64,000 nt of DNA from Burkholderia sp. 9120 (lineage in GTDB: Bacteria; Pseudomonadota; Gammaproteobacteria; Burkholderiales; Burkholderiaceae). How positions within the stretch are numbered: the first letter of the stretch is position 1; every line of letters begins with the position of its first letter. The notes under the pieces are model-generated. The model did no database searches. It was not told where the DNA came from and saw only the letters and a list, made by a program, of their open reading frames with translations. The position numbers were made by a program, and so were the translations under genes. The DNA lies in NCBI RefSeq assembly GCF_000745015.1, contig NZ_JQNA01000001.1, forward strand, positions 992,001 through 1,056,000, read 5' to 3'. Shown piece by piece: positions 17,118 to 26,637 of this stretch.

Positions 17118-17360
17118 ATGCTTCCATCCGTCCATCATCCCCGTTACAAGGCTCTCCGAGCCCACCTGAAAACTCTGCGGAAGAGCGCTGGGCTTACCCA
17201 GGTCGACTTGGCCAAACTACTGAATGTTGATCAATCTTATTTATCGAAGATTGAGCGCGGTGAACGCTACATGGACATTTTGTTCTATCTGGACTGGTGT
17301 CGAGCGTGTGAGATGGAACCAAACGAAGCCGTCATGAAGCTGGTGGAAGCAGGAGCTTAG
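17118..17360 (+). CDS. XRE-family helix-turn-helix regulator
   Basis: An 80-residue protein that is nearly all Cro/C1-type domain: LKTLRKSAGLTQVDLAKLL, then NVDQSYLSKIERGERYMDI with the recognition helix. It has no extra effector domain. I chose the ATG at 17118 (AGGGAG just upstream), since an earlier in-frame ATG at 17022 would run through the operator palindrome. It lies near the right edge of the island, divergent from the metallopeptidase-like lipoprotein. It is likely a local repressor. Confidence 0.8.
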   Translation: MLPSVHHPRYKALRAHLKTLRKSAGLTQVDLAKLLNVDQSYLSKIERGERYMDILFYLDWCRACEMEPNEAVMKLVEAGA

Positions 17361-17469
17361 GGAAAGCCTGCCAATGTTTCGCGGATCCCGGCAACTCAAG
17401 AAGACCAGCCAAGCCCCTGCCGCTTATCCGCGTCAACCGCTTCCAACTGGAAGCAAACCCGGAATGTTA

Positions 17470-17652
17470 TTAAAACGAAAGTGTTTTCCGAGTTTTTTGT
17501 CCATCGATGGACAATTCATCTACCCGTGATGTGAACATATTTTCTTTCCATTCAACGACATAAGAAATTGCAACGTCGTTGTCCATCCAGCGTGTGGTGA
17601 TCGGCAGGAAATGCGGGTAGGCGCTGCGCGCGGCGGGGGCGGGTTTGTTCAT
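17470..17652 (-). pseudogene. Thioesterase (4HBT) gene fragment cut by the island
   Basis: The first ~26 codons (MNKPAPAARSAYPHFLPITT then RWMDNDV) match the N-terminus of Burkholderiaceae acyl-CoA thioesterases, which continue YGHVNNVVYYS with the hotdog-fold catalytic region. Here the match stops after MDNDV (about 17,574), and the frame runs on through unrelated AT-richer sequence to a stop at 17470. The hotdog domain is missing, so the product cannot be active. It starts downstream of the Nudix gene 17801-18331 on the same strand. The junction marks the right edge of the island. A short inverted repeat (CAACGAC...GTCGTTG) spans it. Confidence 0.75.
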
Positions 17653-17800
17653 CGTGGCGTGGAGGTTGTTGGCGGTGTTTTGGGTGCATCGACAGCGGCG
17701 TTGCGTGGATTCGCGCGGTGGCGGTGGTCCGCCAGCGCGCTCTGAATGATCTCGCCGAACAGGGTGGCCGAAGCCCGTCTCTGCTTCGTGCCGCCGGGGC

Positions 17801-18331
17801 TCACTGTCCCGGCTTCTCGACGAACTCGAACGGCAGGCCGCGCCGACGCATCCATTCGCCGAGCGCCTGGCCGGTGCCCGCTCGCCACGGCCGCAATTTA
17901 GCCGGTTCCACCAGCCGGTATTCGAGCAATTCCGGCGACAGCGCGACCGTCCCGTATGCCTTCACGTGATACGCAATGATCAGTTCGTTCTTGCGGATGA
18001 ATTCATACACGCCGATCAGTTCCACCGTCTCCGCGTGCAGCGAGGTCTCTTCGAGCACTTCACGGGCGATGCCCTCTTCCGGCGTCTCGCCGTTTTCGAG
18101 GAAGCCGGTGATCAGCGCGAACATGCCCTCCGGCCACGCGGCGTTGCGCGCCAGCAGAATCTTGCCTTCGTACTCGACGATCGCCGCCACCACCGGCAGC
18201 GGGTTGTTCCAGTGGACGTAACCGCACGCCACGTCGGGACAGGTCTGGCGGATGCGCCCGCCTTCGTGTTCGGGGTCGGCGCGCTCGGTCAACGGGGTGG
18301 CGCAGCGCGGACAAAATTGGTAATCGGTCAT
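17801..18331 (-). CDS. Nudix hydrolase with N-terminal zinc ribbon
   Basis: A 176-residue pyrophosphohydrolase acting on a nucleoside diphosphate-linked substrate. The Nudix box is complete (GFLENGETPEEGIAREVLEE then TSL). It is preceded by a four-cysteine knuckle (FCPRCATPL; CPDVACGYVHW) as in NADH pyrophosphatase-related proteins. I chose the ATG at 18331 because the protein family begins MTDYQFCPRC; upstream in-frame sequence to 18445 is low-complexity. The exact substrate is not readable from sequence. It lies upstream of the broken thioesterase gene. Confidence 0.85.
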   Translation of the reverse strand: MTDYQFCPRCATPLTERADPEHEGGRIRQTCPDVACGYVHWNNPLPVVAAIVEYEGKILLARNAAWPEGMFALITGFLENGETPEEGIAREVLEETSLHAETVELIGVYEFIRKNELIIAYHVKAYGTVALSPELLEYRLVEPAKLRPWRAGTGQALGEWMRRRGLPFEFVEKPGQ

Positions 18332-18459
18332 GGCGTGAGGGACGTCTCGTTTGTTTTGTAGCGGTTTATGTTTTACGTGTGGCGGGTGTGGGCGGACATG
18401 TGCGGACTGGGGCGTGTGCGGCCTGGCTGGAAAGCGCTCAGGCACTCAGGCACGCGCGT

Positions 18460-19491
18460 TCACGTCGCGCACAGCTCGCGCACTTCGGCGGTGAAACGCT
18501 CGACCGTTTCCGGTTGTGTGTCCCACGCGCACATCAGCCGGCAACCGCCCGCGCCGATGAACTCGTAGAACTTCCAGCCGCGCGCGCGCATGGCCTTCGC
18601 GGCGTTCGCGGGCAACTGCGCGAACACCGCGTTCGATTCTCGCGGAAACATGATGCTCACGCCGGGAATTTCCTGCAACCGGGTTTGCAGTAATTCGGCC
18701 ATCGCATTCGCATGGCGCGCGTTGCGCAACCAGACGTCGTTATCGAGCAGGCCGAGCCAGGGCGCGGAGATAAAGCGCATCTTCGATGCCAGCTGGCCGG
18801 CCTGCTTCAGACGATAAGCGAAATCGTCGGCGAGCGCGCGGTCGAAGAACACCACCGCTTCGCCGACCGGCAAGCCGTTCTTGGTGCCGCCGAAACACAG
18901 CACGTCGACGCCCGCGCGCCACGTGATCTCCGACGGATGCACGTCGAGCGCGGCCACCGCGTTCGCGAAACGCGCGCCGTCCATATGGACTTTCAGATGA
19001 CGCCGCTTGGCGATCGCTGCGATCGCGCGCACTTCCTCGACGCTGTAGACCGTGCCGACTTCCGTCGACTGGGTCAGCGTGACGACCTTCGGCTTCGGGT
19101 AATGGATATCGGCGCGGCGCGTGACGACCGCCTCGATCGCGTCCGGTGTGAGCTTGCCGCCGATGCCCGGCGCGGTCAGCAGTTTCGAGCCGCCCGAGAA
19201 GAATTCCGGGCCGCCGCATTCGTCGGTTTCGATGTGCGCGAGTTCGTGGCAAATCACCGAGTGATACGACTGACACAGCGACGCAAGCGCCAGCGAGTTG
19301 GCCGCCGTGCCGTTGAACACGAAGAACACTTCGCAGTCGGTCTGAAACAGTTCGCGGATGCGGTCGCAAACCTGGTTGGTCCAGGAGTCGTCGCCGTAGG
19401 CCGGTTCGTGGCCGCTATTGTTGGCGGCGATCAGCGCGTCGAGCGCTTCGGGGCAGATGCCGGCGTAGTTGTCGGACGCGAAATGTTGCAT
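18460..19491 (-). CDS. ltaE: Low-specificity L-threonine aldolase
   Basis: A 343-residue pyridoxal-phosphate enzyme cleaving L-threonine or L-allo-threonine to glycine and acetaldehyde. Features of the fold-type I family: an opening SDNYAGICPEAL, FVFNGTAANSLAL (cofactor phosphate region), HMDGARFANAVAAL with the PLP-ring Asp, and CFGGTKNGLPVGEAV holding the Schiff-base lysine. Its length is normal. It is a cytosolic enzyme and appears monocistronic. It starts 230 nt before the end of the MFS gene upstream; the gap 19492-19722 shows no gene. Confidence 0.9.
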   Translation of the reverse strand: MQHFASDNYAGICPEALDALIAANNSGHEPAYGDDSWTNQVCDRIRELFQTDCEVFFVFNGTAANSLALASLCQSYHSVICHELAHIETDECGGPEFFSGGSKLLTAPGIGGKLTPDAIEAVVTRRADIHYPKPKVVTLTQSTEVGTVYSVEEVRAIAAIAKRRHLKVHMDGARFANAVAALDVHPSEITWRAGVDVLCFGGTKNGLPVGEAVVFFDRALADDFAYRLKQAGQLASKMRFISAPWLGLLDNDVWLRNARHANAMAELLQTRLQEIPGVSIMFPRESNAVFAQLPANAAKAMRARGWKFYEFIGAGGCRLMCAWDTQPETVERFTAEVRELCAT

Positions 19492-19722
19492 GACTAGACG
19501 CGCCCGGCGACAGGCGCGTTGGGATGACGGGGAAGCGGTTATTTTAGTGCGCTGGGGGGATTTGGTCTTAGGGGGGCGGGTCGGGTGACTGTTGTGGCGT
19601 GGTTGGGTGGGGAGAGTTGGGATGACTGTTGCCGAGAGGCCGTGCGCAGGAGCCAGCTGCTTGTTCGCCGTGGGCCGGGCGCGGAGGCGAGCAGTGTGTT
19701 CTCCCCCGCCCCGGTCATGCCA

Positions 19723-21195
19723 TCAGGAGCATCCGCAATCGGGCATGCGACTGCGGCCGTGCGGCCAGTGCGCCACCCCGATCAGGCCGACCGCGCCAAG
19801 CAACAAGGCCCCCGCTGCCAACCACAAAGCTAATGAGAACGAGCCGGTGTGTTCGGCGATCGGTGCGGCCACCAGCGGGCCGATGATCTGCCCAATGCCG
19901 TACGCCGCTGTCGCGTAGCCCATCAGACCGGCGGCATGGTCGCCACGTAAGTGCCGCGCTTCGCGCATCGCGAATAGCGTGATCGCGGTGAACGGCAGGC
20001 CGATCAGAATGCTACCGAGCGAGAAACCGCCGGCGGTCGGCCATACGATACCGAGCGCGATACCACACGCCTGCAGCACGTAGCAGCCCGCGAGCAACGT
20101 GCGGTTGTCCCAGTGCAGCGGCAAACGCGCCGCCAGCAAAGCACCGACGATCAGCGCCAAACCGAACATCGGCCAGAACAGGTCGGGCCAGGATGAGCCC
20201 GGGAGCGCGTGGCGCGCGATCACGGGCAGGAACGTCGCGGTGATGATGTAGCCGAAACCTGGCACGCCGTAGAGGAGGACGAGCCAGAAGGCGTCGGCGC
20301 GGTGCGGGACGCGGGTGGTGAGGGGCTGGGTTGTGGGGCGTTGGGCTGCCGCGTGTTGGGTTGCGGCGTGTTGGGCTGCCGCGTGTTGGGTTGCGGCGGC
20401 CTGAGTTGCGGCGTGTTGGCTCGCGGCGCCCTCTGTTACCACACGTTCCGTTGCCGCATCTGCTGTTGCTGCACGTGCCGCTGCGGCGTCCGCCGCCGCT
20501 GCGCCCTGCCGCGGACCCGCATTCGCCGCCCCACCATCCGACGCGCCGCCAAACACCGACCACACCACCACCGACAAAACCGCCGCAATCAACCCGAACC
20601 CGATCCATCCCACGGTGGGTCCCAATCCGCCCGCGGCACTGACCAGCAAGCCAGTCCCCGCGATGCCCACGCCCGGTCCCGTATAGATCACCCCGCCCCA
20701 CCCATGCGCGCCGAGTTCATGAAGCCGCCGCAGTCCCCATTGGGAAGCGAAAACGAACGTCCACGCACTCACCGCGCCGGCGATGAAGCGCACCACCGCC
20801 CACATCCAGAACTGACTCGTGACGCCCATCGCCAGCGTCAACAATACGGTCAGCACGAGCCCCGCCCGCACCATGCGGGCCGCCTCGACCCGCCTCAGCG
20901 CTGCACACGCCACCGCGCCCACGAAATAGCCCGCGTAGTTAAACGATGCCAGCCACCCGCCATGCTGGATATCGATTTGCGGCTGCCCGTACGCGCTGCC
21001 GTGGAGCATCAACGGCAATAAAGGCGTGAACGCGAACCGCCCGATGCCGAGCGCGACGGCCAGCGTCACCATGCAGGCAAGCGCCGCGCGGCGGGCCGCA
21101 TGGTTTTCGGCGGCGCGGTCTGGCGCGTCGTGGGCCGTGTCGGAGGCGAGTTGGTTCGTGAGCATGGCGGTAGACGGCAACCGGTTCGCGGTCAC
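19723..21195 (-). CDS. YbfB/YjiJ-family MFS transporter with a long low-complexity loop
   Basis: A 490-residue transporter with about 12 hydrophobic helices (LACMVTLAVALGIGRFAFTP; GWLASFNYAGYFVGAVACAA; MGYATAAYGIGQIIGP). The GIGRFAFTP and GYFVGA motifs fit the YbfB/YjiJ family of uncharacterised major facilitator transporters. Unusually, the central cytoplasmic loop carries ~70 residues of Ala/Gln/His/Thr repeats (QHAATQAAATQHAAAQHAAT and similar) encoded by a 15-bp minisatellite, which makes the protein about 90 residues longer than typical. The start may be at 21165 instead. It is divergent from a LysR regulator, which probably controls it. The substrate is unknown. Confidence 0.85.
   Translation of the reverse strand: MTANRLPSTAMLTNQLASDTAHDAPDRAAENHAARRAALACMVTLAVALGIGRFAFTPLLPLMLHGSAYGQPQIDIQHGGWLASFNYAGYFVGAVACAALRRVEAARMVRAGLVLTVLLTLAMGVTSQFWMWAVVRFIAGAVSAWTFVFASQWGLRRLHELGAHGWGGVIYTGPGVGIAGTGLLVSAAGGLGPTVGWIGFGLIAAVLSVVVWSVFGGASDGGAANAGPRQGAAAADAAAARAATADAATERVVTEGAASQHAATQAAATQHAAAQHAATQHAAAQRPTTQPLTTRVPHRADAFWLVLLYGVPGFGYIITATFLPVIARHALPGSSWPDLFWPMFGLALIVGALLAARLPLHWDNRTLLAGCYVLQACGIALGIVWPTAGGFSLGSILIGLPFTAITLFAMREARHLRGDHAAGLMGYATAAYGIGQIIGPLVAAPIAEHTGSFSLALWLAAGALLLGAVGLIGVAHWPHGRSRMPDCGCS
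20330..20420. repeat. 15-bp minisatellite inside the MFS gene
   Basis: Tandem imperfect units of TGTTGGGTTGCGGCG type on the plus strand, coding on the minus strand for pentads such as QHAAT and QHAAA. They fall in the central loop of the transporter and preserve the reading frame. Confidence 0.8.
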
Positions 21196-21225
21196 CGTTT
21201 CAGGTTGGGTTCAATGCATATTAGC

Positions 21226-21255
21226 TTGACCTTTCAATCATTAAAAATGAATAAT
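21226..21255 (+). promoter_or_regulatory. LysR-type operator overlapping the regulator promoter
   Basis: TCATT-AAA-AATGA at 21238-21250 is a perfect T-N11-A palindrome, the usual LysR-family half-site arrangement. It lies between a TTGACC -35 (21226-21231) and an AATAAT -10 (21250-21255), 30 nt before the regulator ATG, so binding would repress the regulator. The divergent MFS gene starts at 21195. Confidence 0.6.
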
Positions 21256-21284
21256 TACGATACCACCCATCGCCAGGAGAGATC

Positions 21285-22199
21285 ATGGATCTGGCCGCTT
21301 TGACCATATTTCGGGCTGTCGTGCGAGAAAACGGCGTGACGCGCGCCGCTGCCAAGCTCAATCGCGTGCAATCGAACGTCACCACGCGCATCAAGCAACT
21401 GGAAGAGCAACTGGGCACCGACCTGTTCATTCGCGACGGCCGCCGCCTGGTGCTGACGCCGGCCGGCGAGACGCTGCTGCCCTACGCGGAGCGCCTGCTC
21501 GCCCTCGCCGATGAGGCGCGTCACGCGGTGCGGGAGGATCGTCCGAGCGGGCGTCTGCGTTTGGGGACGATGGAAAGCGTCGCGGCCACCCGCCTGCCCG
21601 GATTGCTCGCGCGCTATCACACGCAATGGCCCGATGTCGCGCTGGAACTCGAAACCGGCACCACCGGCAAGCTGATCGAGCGCGTGCGTGAATTCGAGGT
21701 GGACGCGGCCCTGGTCGCGGAGCCGCTCGATCCGGCCGCGCTCGGCGAGTTGTTCGAGACGGTGCCGGTGTTCACCGAAGAACTGGTGATGCTGACGCCG
21801 CGTGAGCATCGGCAGATTCGGGAGGTGCGGGACATTGCACTGTCGACGCTGGTCGCGTTCGAACTCGGCTGCGCTTACCGGGCGTACATCGAGAAGTGGT
21901 ATCTGGAGCACGGTGTGCGGCCGGCGCGAGTGCTGGAGCTAGGCTCCTATCACGCGATCGTCGCGTGCGTGGCGGCCGGTGCGGGCGTGGCGGTCGCGCC
22001 GCGGTCGGTGCTGGACCTGCTGGCCGATTCCAGCAATATCGCGGTTCACCCGCTACCGGAGATCGAGCCGATCGAGACGCTGCTGGTGTGGCGTCGCGGG
22101 CATTTTTCTTCCGCGCTCAATGCATTGAAGAAGACGCTGACGGCGAAGGACGGAGAGGTGGAATCCGCGGCGGTTGCTGCTGCCTCGGCGGCGGCCTGA
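21285..22199 (+). CDS. LysR-family transcriptional regulator
   Basis: A 304-residue regulator. Residues 1-60 are the winged helix-turn-helix (FRAVVRENGVTRAAAKLNRV, QSNVTTRIKQLEEQLGTDLF, RRLVLTPAGETLL). Residues ~90-290 are the periplasmic-binding-like effector domain (GRLRLGTMESVAATRLPGLL; VDAALVAEPLD; AGAGVAVAPRSVL). It is divergent from the MFS transporter with a T-N11-A site between them, the classical layout for a LysR protein controlling an exporter or importer. The start at 21285 follows CAGGAGAG. The C-terminal tail (ESAAVAAASAAA) is low-complexity. The inducer is unknown. Confidence 0.88.
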   Translation: MDLAALTIFRAVVRENGVTRAAAKLNRVQSNVTTRIKQLEEQLGTDLFIRDGRRLVLTPAGETLLPYAERLLALADEARHAVREDRPSGRLRLGTMESVAATRLPGLLARYHTQWPDVALELETGTTGKLIERVREFEVDAALVAEPLDPAALGELFETVPVFTEELVMLTPREHRQIREVRDIALSTLVAFELGCAYRAYIEKWYLEHGVRPARVLELGSYHAIVACVAAGAGVAVAPRSVLDLLADSSNIAVHPLPEIEPIETLLVWRRGHFSSALNALKKTLTAKDGEVESAAVAAASAAA

Positions 22200-22224
22200 T
22201 GTTTGTGCGCGCTGAAGCGTCAGC

Positions 22225-22276
22225 GCAAAAAACTTAGGCCACGCAACACGCCAATACGCCGGCGCGCTGCGTGGCC
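22225..22276 (-). terminator. alaS terminator
   Basis: On the minus strand GGCCACGCA, a 22-nt loop and TGCGTGGCC are followed by TAAGTTTTTT, just after the alaS stop. Confidence 0.65.
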
Positions 22277-22290
22277 CGATCAAACCCGAA

Positions 22291-24915
22291 TCAAAGCTGC
22301 GCTTCGACCCAACCCTTCACGCCAGCCAATGCAGCAGGCAGGTTCGCGGGTTCAGTACCGCCGGCCTGGGCCATATCCGGCCGACCGCCGCCCTTGCCGC
22401 CGACTTGCTGCGCGACAAAGTTCACCAACTCGCCCGCCTTGACCTTCTTGCTGGCGTCAGCCGTCACGCCGGCAATCAGGCTGACCTTGCCGCCTTCGAC
22501 GGATGCCAGCACGATCGCCGCGCTCTTCAGCTTGTCCTTCAGCTTGTCGACCGTCTCGCGCAGCGTCTTGACGTCCGCGCCTTCGAGCATGGCCGCGAGC
22601 ACGTGCACACCGGCGATTTCGATTGCCTGACCGGCCAGCTCGTCGCCCTGGCTCGACGCCATCTTCGACTTCAGCGCGCTCAGCTCTTTCTCGAGCGACT
22701 TCACCTGATCCTGCACCTGCGTGATGCGCTGCGTCAGTTCCGACGGCTGCGCCTTCAGCGCCGCCGCGGCCGCATTGATGCGCGCGTCGAGATCCTGCAC
22801 GAAGCGCACCGCGTTGTCGCCCGTGATCGCTTCCACGCGACGGATACCCGCCGCCACGCCACCTTCCATCACGATCTTGAAGAAGCCGATGTCGCCGGTA
22901 CGATGCACGTGCGTACCGCCGCACAATTCACGCGAGAAACCGAGGTCGAGCACGCGCACTTCGTCGCCGTACTTTTCGCCGAACAGCGCCATCGCCCCGC
23001 CCTTCACCGCGTCGTCGTAGGGCATGACCTGCACGATGCCAGGCGCGTTCGCCAGCACTTCGGCGTTGACGATGGCTTCGACCTGACGGATCTGGTCGTC
23101 TGTCATCGGCGCGTTGTGCGCGAAGTCGAAACGGGTTTTCTCCGCGTCGACCAGCGAACCCTTCTGCTGCACGTGCGAACCGAGCACTTCGCGCAGCGCC
23201 TTGTGCATCAAGTGCGTGGCCGAGTGATTGCGTTCCGTGCGGGCACGACGCACCGCGTCGATTTCCGCCTTCACCACGTCGCCCACCTTCAGCGTGCCCT
23301 GTTCGAGCGTGCCGTGATGACCGACCACGTCGGCCTGCACTTTCAGCGTGTCCGCTACCGCGAAGCGCACGCTGGCGTTGGCCAGCACGCCCTGGTCGCC
23401 GACCTGGCCGCCCGACTCTGCGTAGAACGGCGTGTGGTCGAGCACGACGACAGCCTGCTGACCGTGTTCGACTGCCTGCACCGACGCGCCCTCGACATAC
23501 AACGCGATCACCTTCGCGTCGTCGAAAACGACTTCTTCGTAACCGTGGAACGTGGTCTTCGCACCCGAGTATTCGAGGCCTTGCGCCATCTTGAACTTGC
23601 CCGCCGCGCGCGCCTGTTCGCGCTGACGCGCCATGGCTTCGTCGAAGGCGGCTTCGTCGACCGTGATTTCACGTTCGCGGCAGACGTCTGCCGTCAGATC
23701 CAGCGGGAAGCCGTACGTGTCGTGCAGCTTGAACGCGAGTTCGCCGTCCAGCGTCTTGCCGCCCTTCGCTTCGAGGTCGGCCAACGCGCTTTCGAGAATC
23801 GCCATGCCGTTCTCGATGGTCTCGAAGAAGCGCTCTTCTTCCTGACGCAACACGTCGGTCACGCGTTGTTCCGCTTCCTTCAATTCCGGATACGCGTCGC
23901 CCATTTGCGCGACGAGGTCCGGCACCATGCGATGGAAGAACGAACCCTTCTTGCCCAGCTTGTAGCCGTGGCGAATCGCCCGGCGCACGATGCGGCGCAG
24001 CACGTAGCCGCGACCTTCGTTGCCCGGAATCACGCCGTCGACGATCAGGAACGAACACGCGCGAATGTGATCGGCGATCACCTTCAGCGAGTTGTTGGTC
24101 AGATCCGTCACGCCGGTTTCGCGGCCGGCGGCTTTGATCAGCGCCTGGAACAGGTCGATCTCGTAGTTGCTGTGCACGTGCTGCAGCACGGCGGCAATCC
24201 GCTCCAGACCCATGCCGGTATCGACGCACTGCTTGGGCAGCGGCGTCATGTTGCCTTGCGCGTCGCGGCTGAACTGCATGAACACGAGGTTCCACACCTC
24301 GATGTAGCGGTCGCCGTCTTCGTCAGGCGATCCCGGCGGGCCACCCCACACGTCCGGGCCGTGGTCGTAGAAGATTTCCGAGCACGGGCCGCACGGGCCG
24401 ACGTCGGCCATTTGCCAGAAGTTGTCCGACGCGTAGCGCGCGCCCTTGTTGTCGCCGATGCGGATGATGCGCTCGACCGGCACGCCCACTTCTTTCGCCC
24501 AGATGTCGTGCGCTTCGTCGTCTTCGTGATAGACGGTGACCCACAGCTTGTCTTTCGGCAACTGGTAGACGCCCGTCAGCAATTCCCACGCGTAATGGAT
24601 CGCGTCGCGCTTGAAGTAGTCGCCGAACGAGAAGTTGCCCAGCATTTCGAAGAACGTGTGGTGACGCGCGGTGTAGCCGACGTTTTCCAGATCGTTATGC
24701 TTGCCGCCGGCGCGCACGCTGCGCTGCGAGGTCGTGGCGCGCGAATACGGACGCGATTCCGCGCCGAGGAACACGTCTTTGAACTGCACCATTCCCGAAT
24801 TGGTGAAGAGCAGGGTCGGGTCGTTGCCGGGCACAAGGCTCGACGAGCGAACGATCGTATGGCCCTTCGATTCGAAGAACTTGAGGAATTTCTCGCGGAT
24901 TTCGGCGGCTTTCAT
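22291..24915 (-). CDS. alaS: Alanyl-tRNA synthetase
   Basis: An 874-residue essential enzyme that charges tRNA-Ala. In order: class II catalytic core from the N-terminus ([54 protein letters not shown] block), tRNA-recognition region, an editing domain with the zinc-binding set [10 protein letters not shown] and [15 protein letters not shown], and the C-terminal coiled-coil/oligomerisation part ([35 protein letters not shown]). Length and all landmarks are normal. It is transcribed alone and divergent from the CoA-transferase gene. The 293-bp intergenic 24916-25208 shows no gene and should hold both promoters. Confidence 0.97.
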   Translation of the reverse strand: MKAAEIREKFLKFFESKGHTIVRSSSLVPGNDPTLLFTNSGMVQFKDVFLGAESRPYSRATTSQRSVRAGGKHNDLENVGYTARHHTFFEMLGNFSFGDYFKRDAIHYAWELLTGVYQLPKDKLWVTVYHEDDEAHDIWAKEVGVPVERIIRIGDNKGARYASDNFWQMADVGPCGPCSEIFYDHGPDVWGGPPGSPDEDGDRYIEVWNLVFMQFSRDAQGNMTPLPKQCVDTGMGLERIAAVLQHVHSNYEIDLFQALIKAAGRETGVTDLTNNSLKVIADHIRACSFLIVDGVIPGNEGRGYVLRRIVRRAIRHGYKLGKKGSFFHRMVPDLVAQMGDAYPELKEAEQRVTDVLRQEEERFFETIENGMAILESALADLEAKGGKTLDGELAFKLHDTYGFPLDLTADVCREREITVDEAAFDEAMARQREQARAAGKFKMAQGLEYSGAKTTFHGYEEVVFDDAKVIALYVEGASVQAVEHGQQAVVVLDHTPFYAESGGQVGDQGVLANASVRFAVADTLKVQADVVGHHGTLEQGTLKVGDVVKAEIDAVRRARTERNHSATHLMHKALREVLGSHVQQKGSLVDAEKTRFDFAHNAPMTDDQIRQVEAIVNAEVLANAPGIVQVMPYDDAVKGGAMALFGEKYGDEVRVLDLGFSRELCGGTHVHRTGDIGFFKIVMEGGVAAGIRRVEAITGDNAVRFVQDLDARINAAAAALKAQPSELTQRITQVQDQVKSLEKELSALKSKMASSQGDELAGQAIEIAGVHVLAAMLEGADVKTLRETVDKLKDKLKSAAIVLASVEGGKVSLIAGVTADASKKVKAGELVNFVAQQVGGKGGGRPDMAQAGGTEPANLPAALAGVKGWVEAQL

Positions 24916-25208
24916 AGCGTGCGGGGGACGGTCCTGGCTGTGACCGGCGGCATCGTGGGATGCGCCAAGTGTCTGTTTCTTAAACGACTGATTATACGGG
25001 ATCGGCGCCCGTGCGCGACGGCCTGTCCGCCAGTTAGCCGTTCGGCCAGGTTTGAGCGGGCAGCGCGAGACACGGCGCGCGCAATCAGGGTACGCGATTC
25101 GTCCTATGCCGTTCGGCCGACTGCGCCGGCGCGCGGGAATCGCTTAAGATTGCCTCCATCCGCGGCGCCGTGCGCGCTGCTTCGGCTACCTAGGAGACAT
25201 CGAACAAC

Positions 25209-26429
25209 ATGGGCGCTCTCAGTCATATCCGCGTGCTGGACCTCACACGTGTGCTCGCCGGGCCGTGGTGCGCGCAGACGCTTGCCGATTTCGGCGCCGA
25301 CGTGATCAAGATCGAACGCCCGGAAGTCGGCGACGACACCCGGCATTGGGGCCCTCCGTATCTGAAAACGCCGGACGGCGCGGACACGCGCGAGGCCGCC
25401 TACTACCTCGCGGCCAACCGCAACAAGCGCTCGGTCACCGTCGACATCGCCTCGCCCGAAGGTCAGCGGATCATCCGTGAACTGGCCGCGCAAAGCGATG
25501 TGGTGCTGGAGAACTACAAGGTCGGCCAGTTGCAGAAGTACGGTCTGGATTACGCATCGCTGAAGGAAGTGAAGCCCGATCTGATCTACTGCTCGGTGAC
25601 GGGGTTCGGGCAGACCGGCCCGTATGCGCAGCGCGCGGGCTACGATTTCATCGTGCAGGGCATCGGCGGCTTCATGAGCATTACCGGCGAGCGCGACGGC
25701 CAGCCGGGCGGCGGTCCGCAAAAGGCCGGCGTGGCGATCGCCGACCTCATGACCGGCATGTACTCGACCGTCGCCGTGCTGACCGCGCTCACGCACCGCG
25801 ACCGCACGGGCGAAGGTCAATACATCGACATGGCGCTGCTCGACGTGCAGGTAGCGATGCTCGCCAACATGAATTCGAACTTCCTCGCCAGCGGCCAGCC
25901 GCCGGTGCGCTGGGGCAATGCGCATCCGAACATCGTGCCCTACCAGACCTTCCAGACCAGCGACGGCTGGATCATCGTCGCGGTCGGCAACGACGGGCAA
26001 TTCCGCAAGTTCGTCGAGGCGGGCGGCCGCCCGGAACTGGCCGACGACGAGCGCTTCGCCACCAACCCGGCGCGCGTGCGTCAGCGCGAAACGCTCGCGC
26101 CGATGCTTGCCGACATGGTGCGACTACAGGGCAAACATCAGTGGATCACGGCGCTGGAAGCGGCGGGTGTGCCGTGCGGGCCGATCAACGATCTCAACGA
26201 AGTCTTCGAGAACGAGCAGGTGGTGGCGCGCGGCATGCAGATCGATCTGCCGCACCCGTCGGCCGGCGCGGTCAAGCTGGTGCGCAATCCGATCAGGATG
26301 AGCGGCACGCCGCCCGAAGCGCTGACTGCCCCGCCTACACTGGGTGAGCATACGGAGAGCATTCTTCGTGACGTGCTGGGGTATGACGAGGCGCGGATCG
26401 CGGCGTTGCGCAAGCAGTCGGTGATTTGA
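25209..26429 (+). CDS. Class III (CaiB/BaiF) CoA-transferase
   Basis: A 406-residue enzyme that moves CoA between carboxylic acids. Family III marks are present: RVLDLTRVLAGPWCAQTLAD near the N-terminus, GADVIKIERPEVGDDTR, NRNKRSVTVDIASPEGQ, and GVAIADLMTGMYS with the catalytic Asp near 179. The sequence is close to the group that includes succinyl-CoA:glutarate and related dicarboxylate transferases, but the acyl donor cannot be fixed from sequence. AGGAGACAT precedes the ATG. It is a single gene, divergent from alaS. Confidence 0.9.
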   Translation: MGALSHIRVLDLTRVLAGPWCAQTLADFGADVIKIERPEVGDDTRHWGPPYLKTPDGADTREAAYYLAANRNKRSVTVDIASPEGQRIIRELAAQSDVVLENYKVGQLQKYGLDYASLKEVKPDLIYCSVTGFGQTGPYAQRAGYDFIVQGIGGFMSITGERDGQPGGGPQKAGVAIADLMTGMYSTVAVLTALTHRDRTGEGQYIDMALLDVQVAMLANMNSNFLASGQPPVRWGNAHPNIVPYQTFQTSDGWIIVAVGNDGQFRKFVEAGGRPELADDERFATNPARVRQRETLAPMLADMVRLQGKHQWITALEAAGVPCGPINDLNEVFENEQVVARGMQIDLPHPSAGAVKLVRNPIRMSGTPPEALTAPPTLGEHTESILRDVLGYDEARIAALRKQSVI

Positions 26430-26473
26430 GGCGGAAGAGCCCACGGAGCGTCTTGAGGCCTGCGCCGCGGCGC

Positions 26474-26579
26474 GGTGATGCGGCGTTGTGATGTGGCGTT
26501 GTGATGTGGCGTTGTTTTGGTGTCGCGGCCCAGGTTGGCGGTACACCCAGGTTGGCGGTACACCCAGGTTCGCGGCACA
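26474..26579. repeat. Two short tandem repeats back to back
   Basis: GTGATGYGGCGTT (13 bp) occurs three times at 26474-26512, then CCCAGGTTGGCGGTACA (17 bp) three times at 26529-26579, the last copy with two changes. They fill the convergent gap between the CoA-transferase and hydrolase genes. Confidence 0.8.
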
Positions 26580-26637
26580 CATTAGGCCGCAAAATGCGGA
26601 GCAACGCGATCTGCCCTCGTGTGCCGCGAAAATCGGC

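Noticed and set aside
22405..25305. 966-residue open frame opposite alaS
   Set aside because: It is a shadow of the GC-rich alaS gene: composition is extremely rich in Arg, His, Val and Asp, no domain is visible, and alaS is complete on the other strand.
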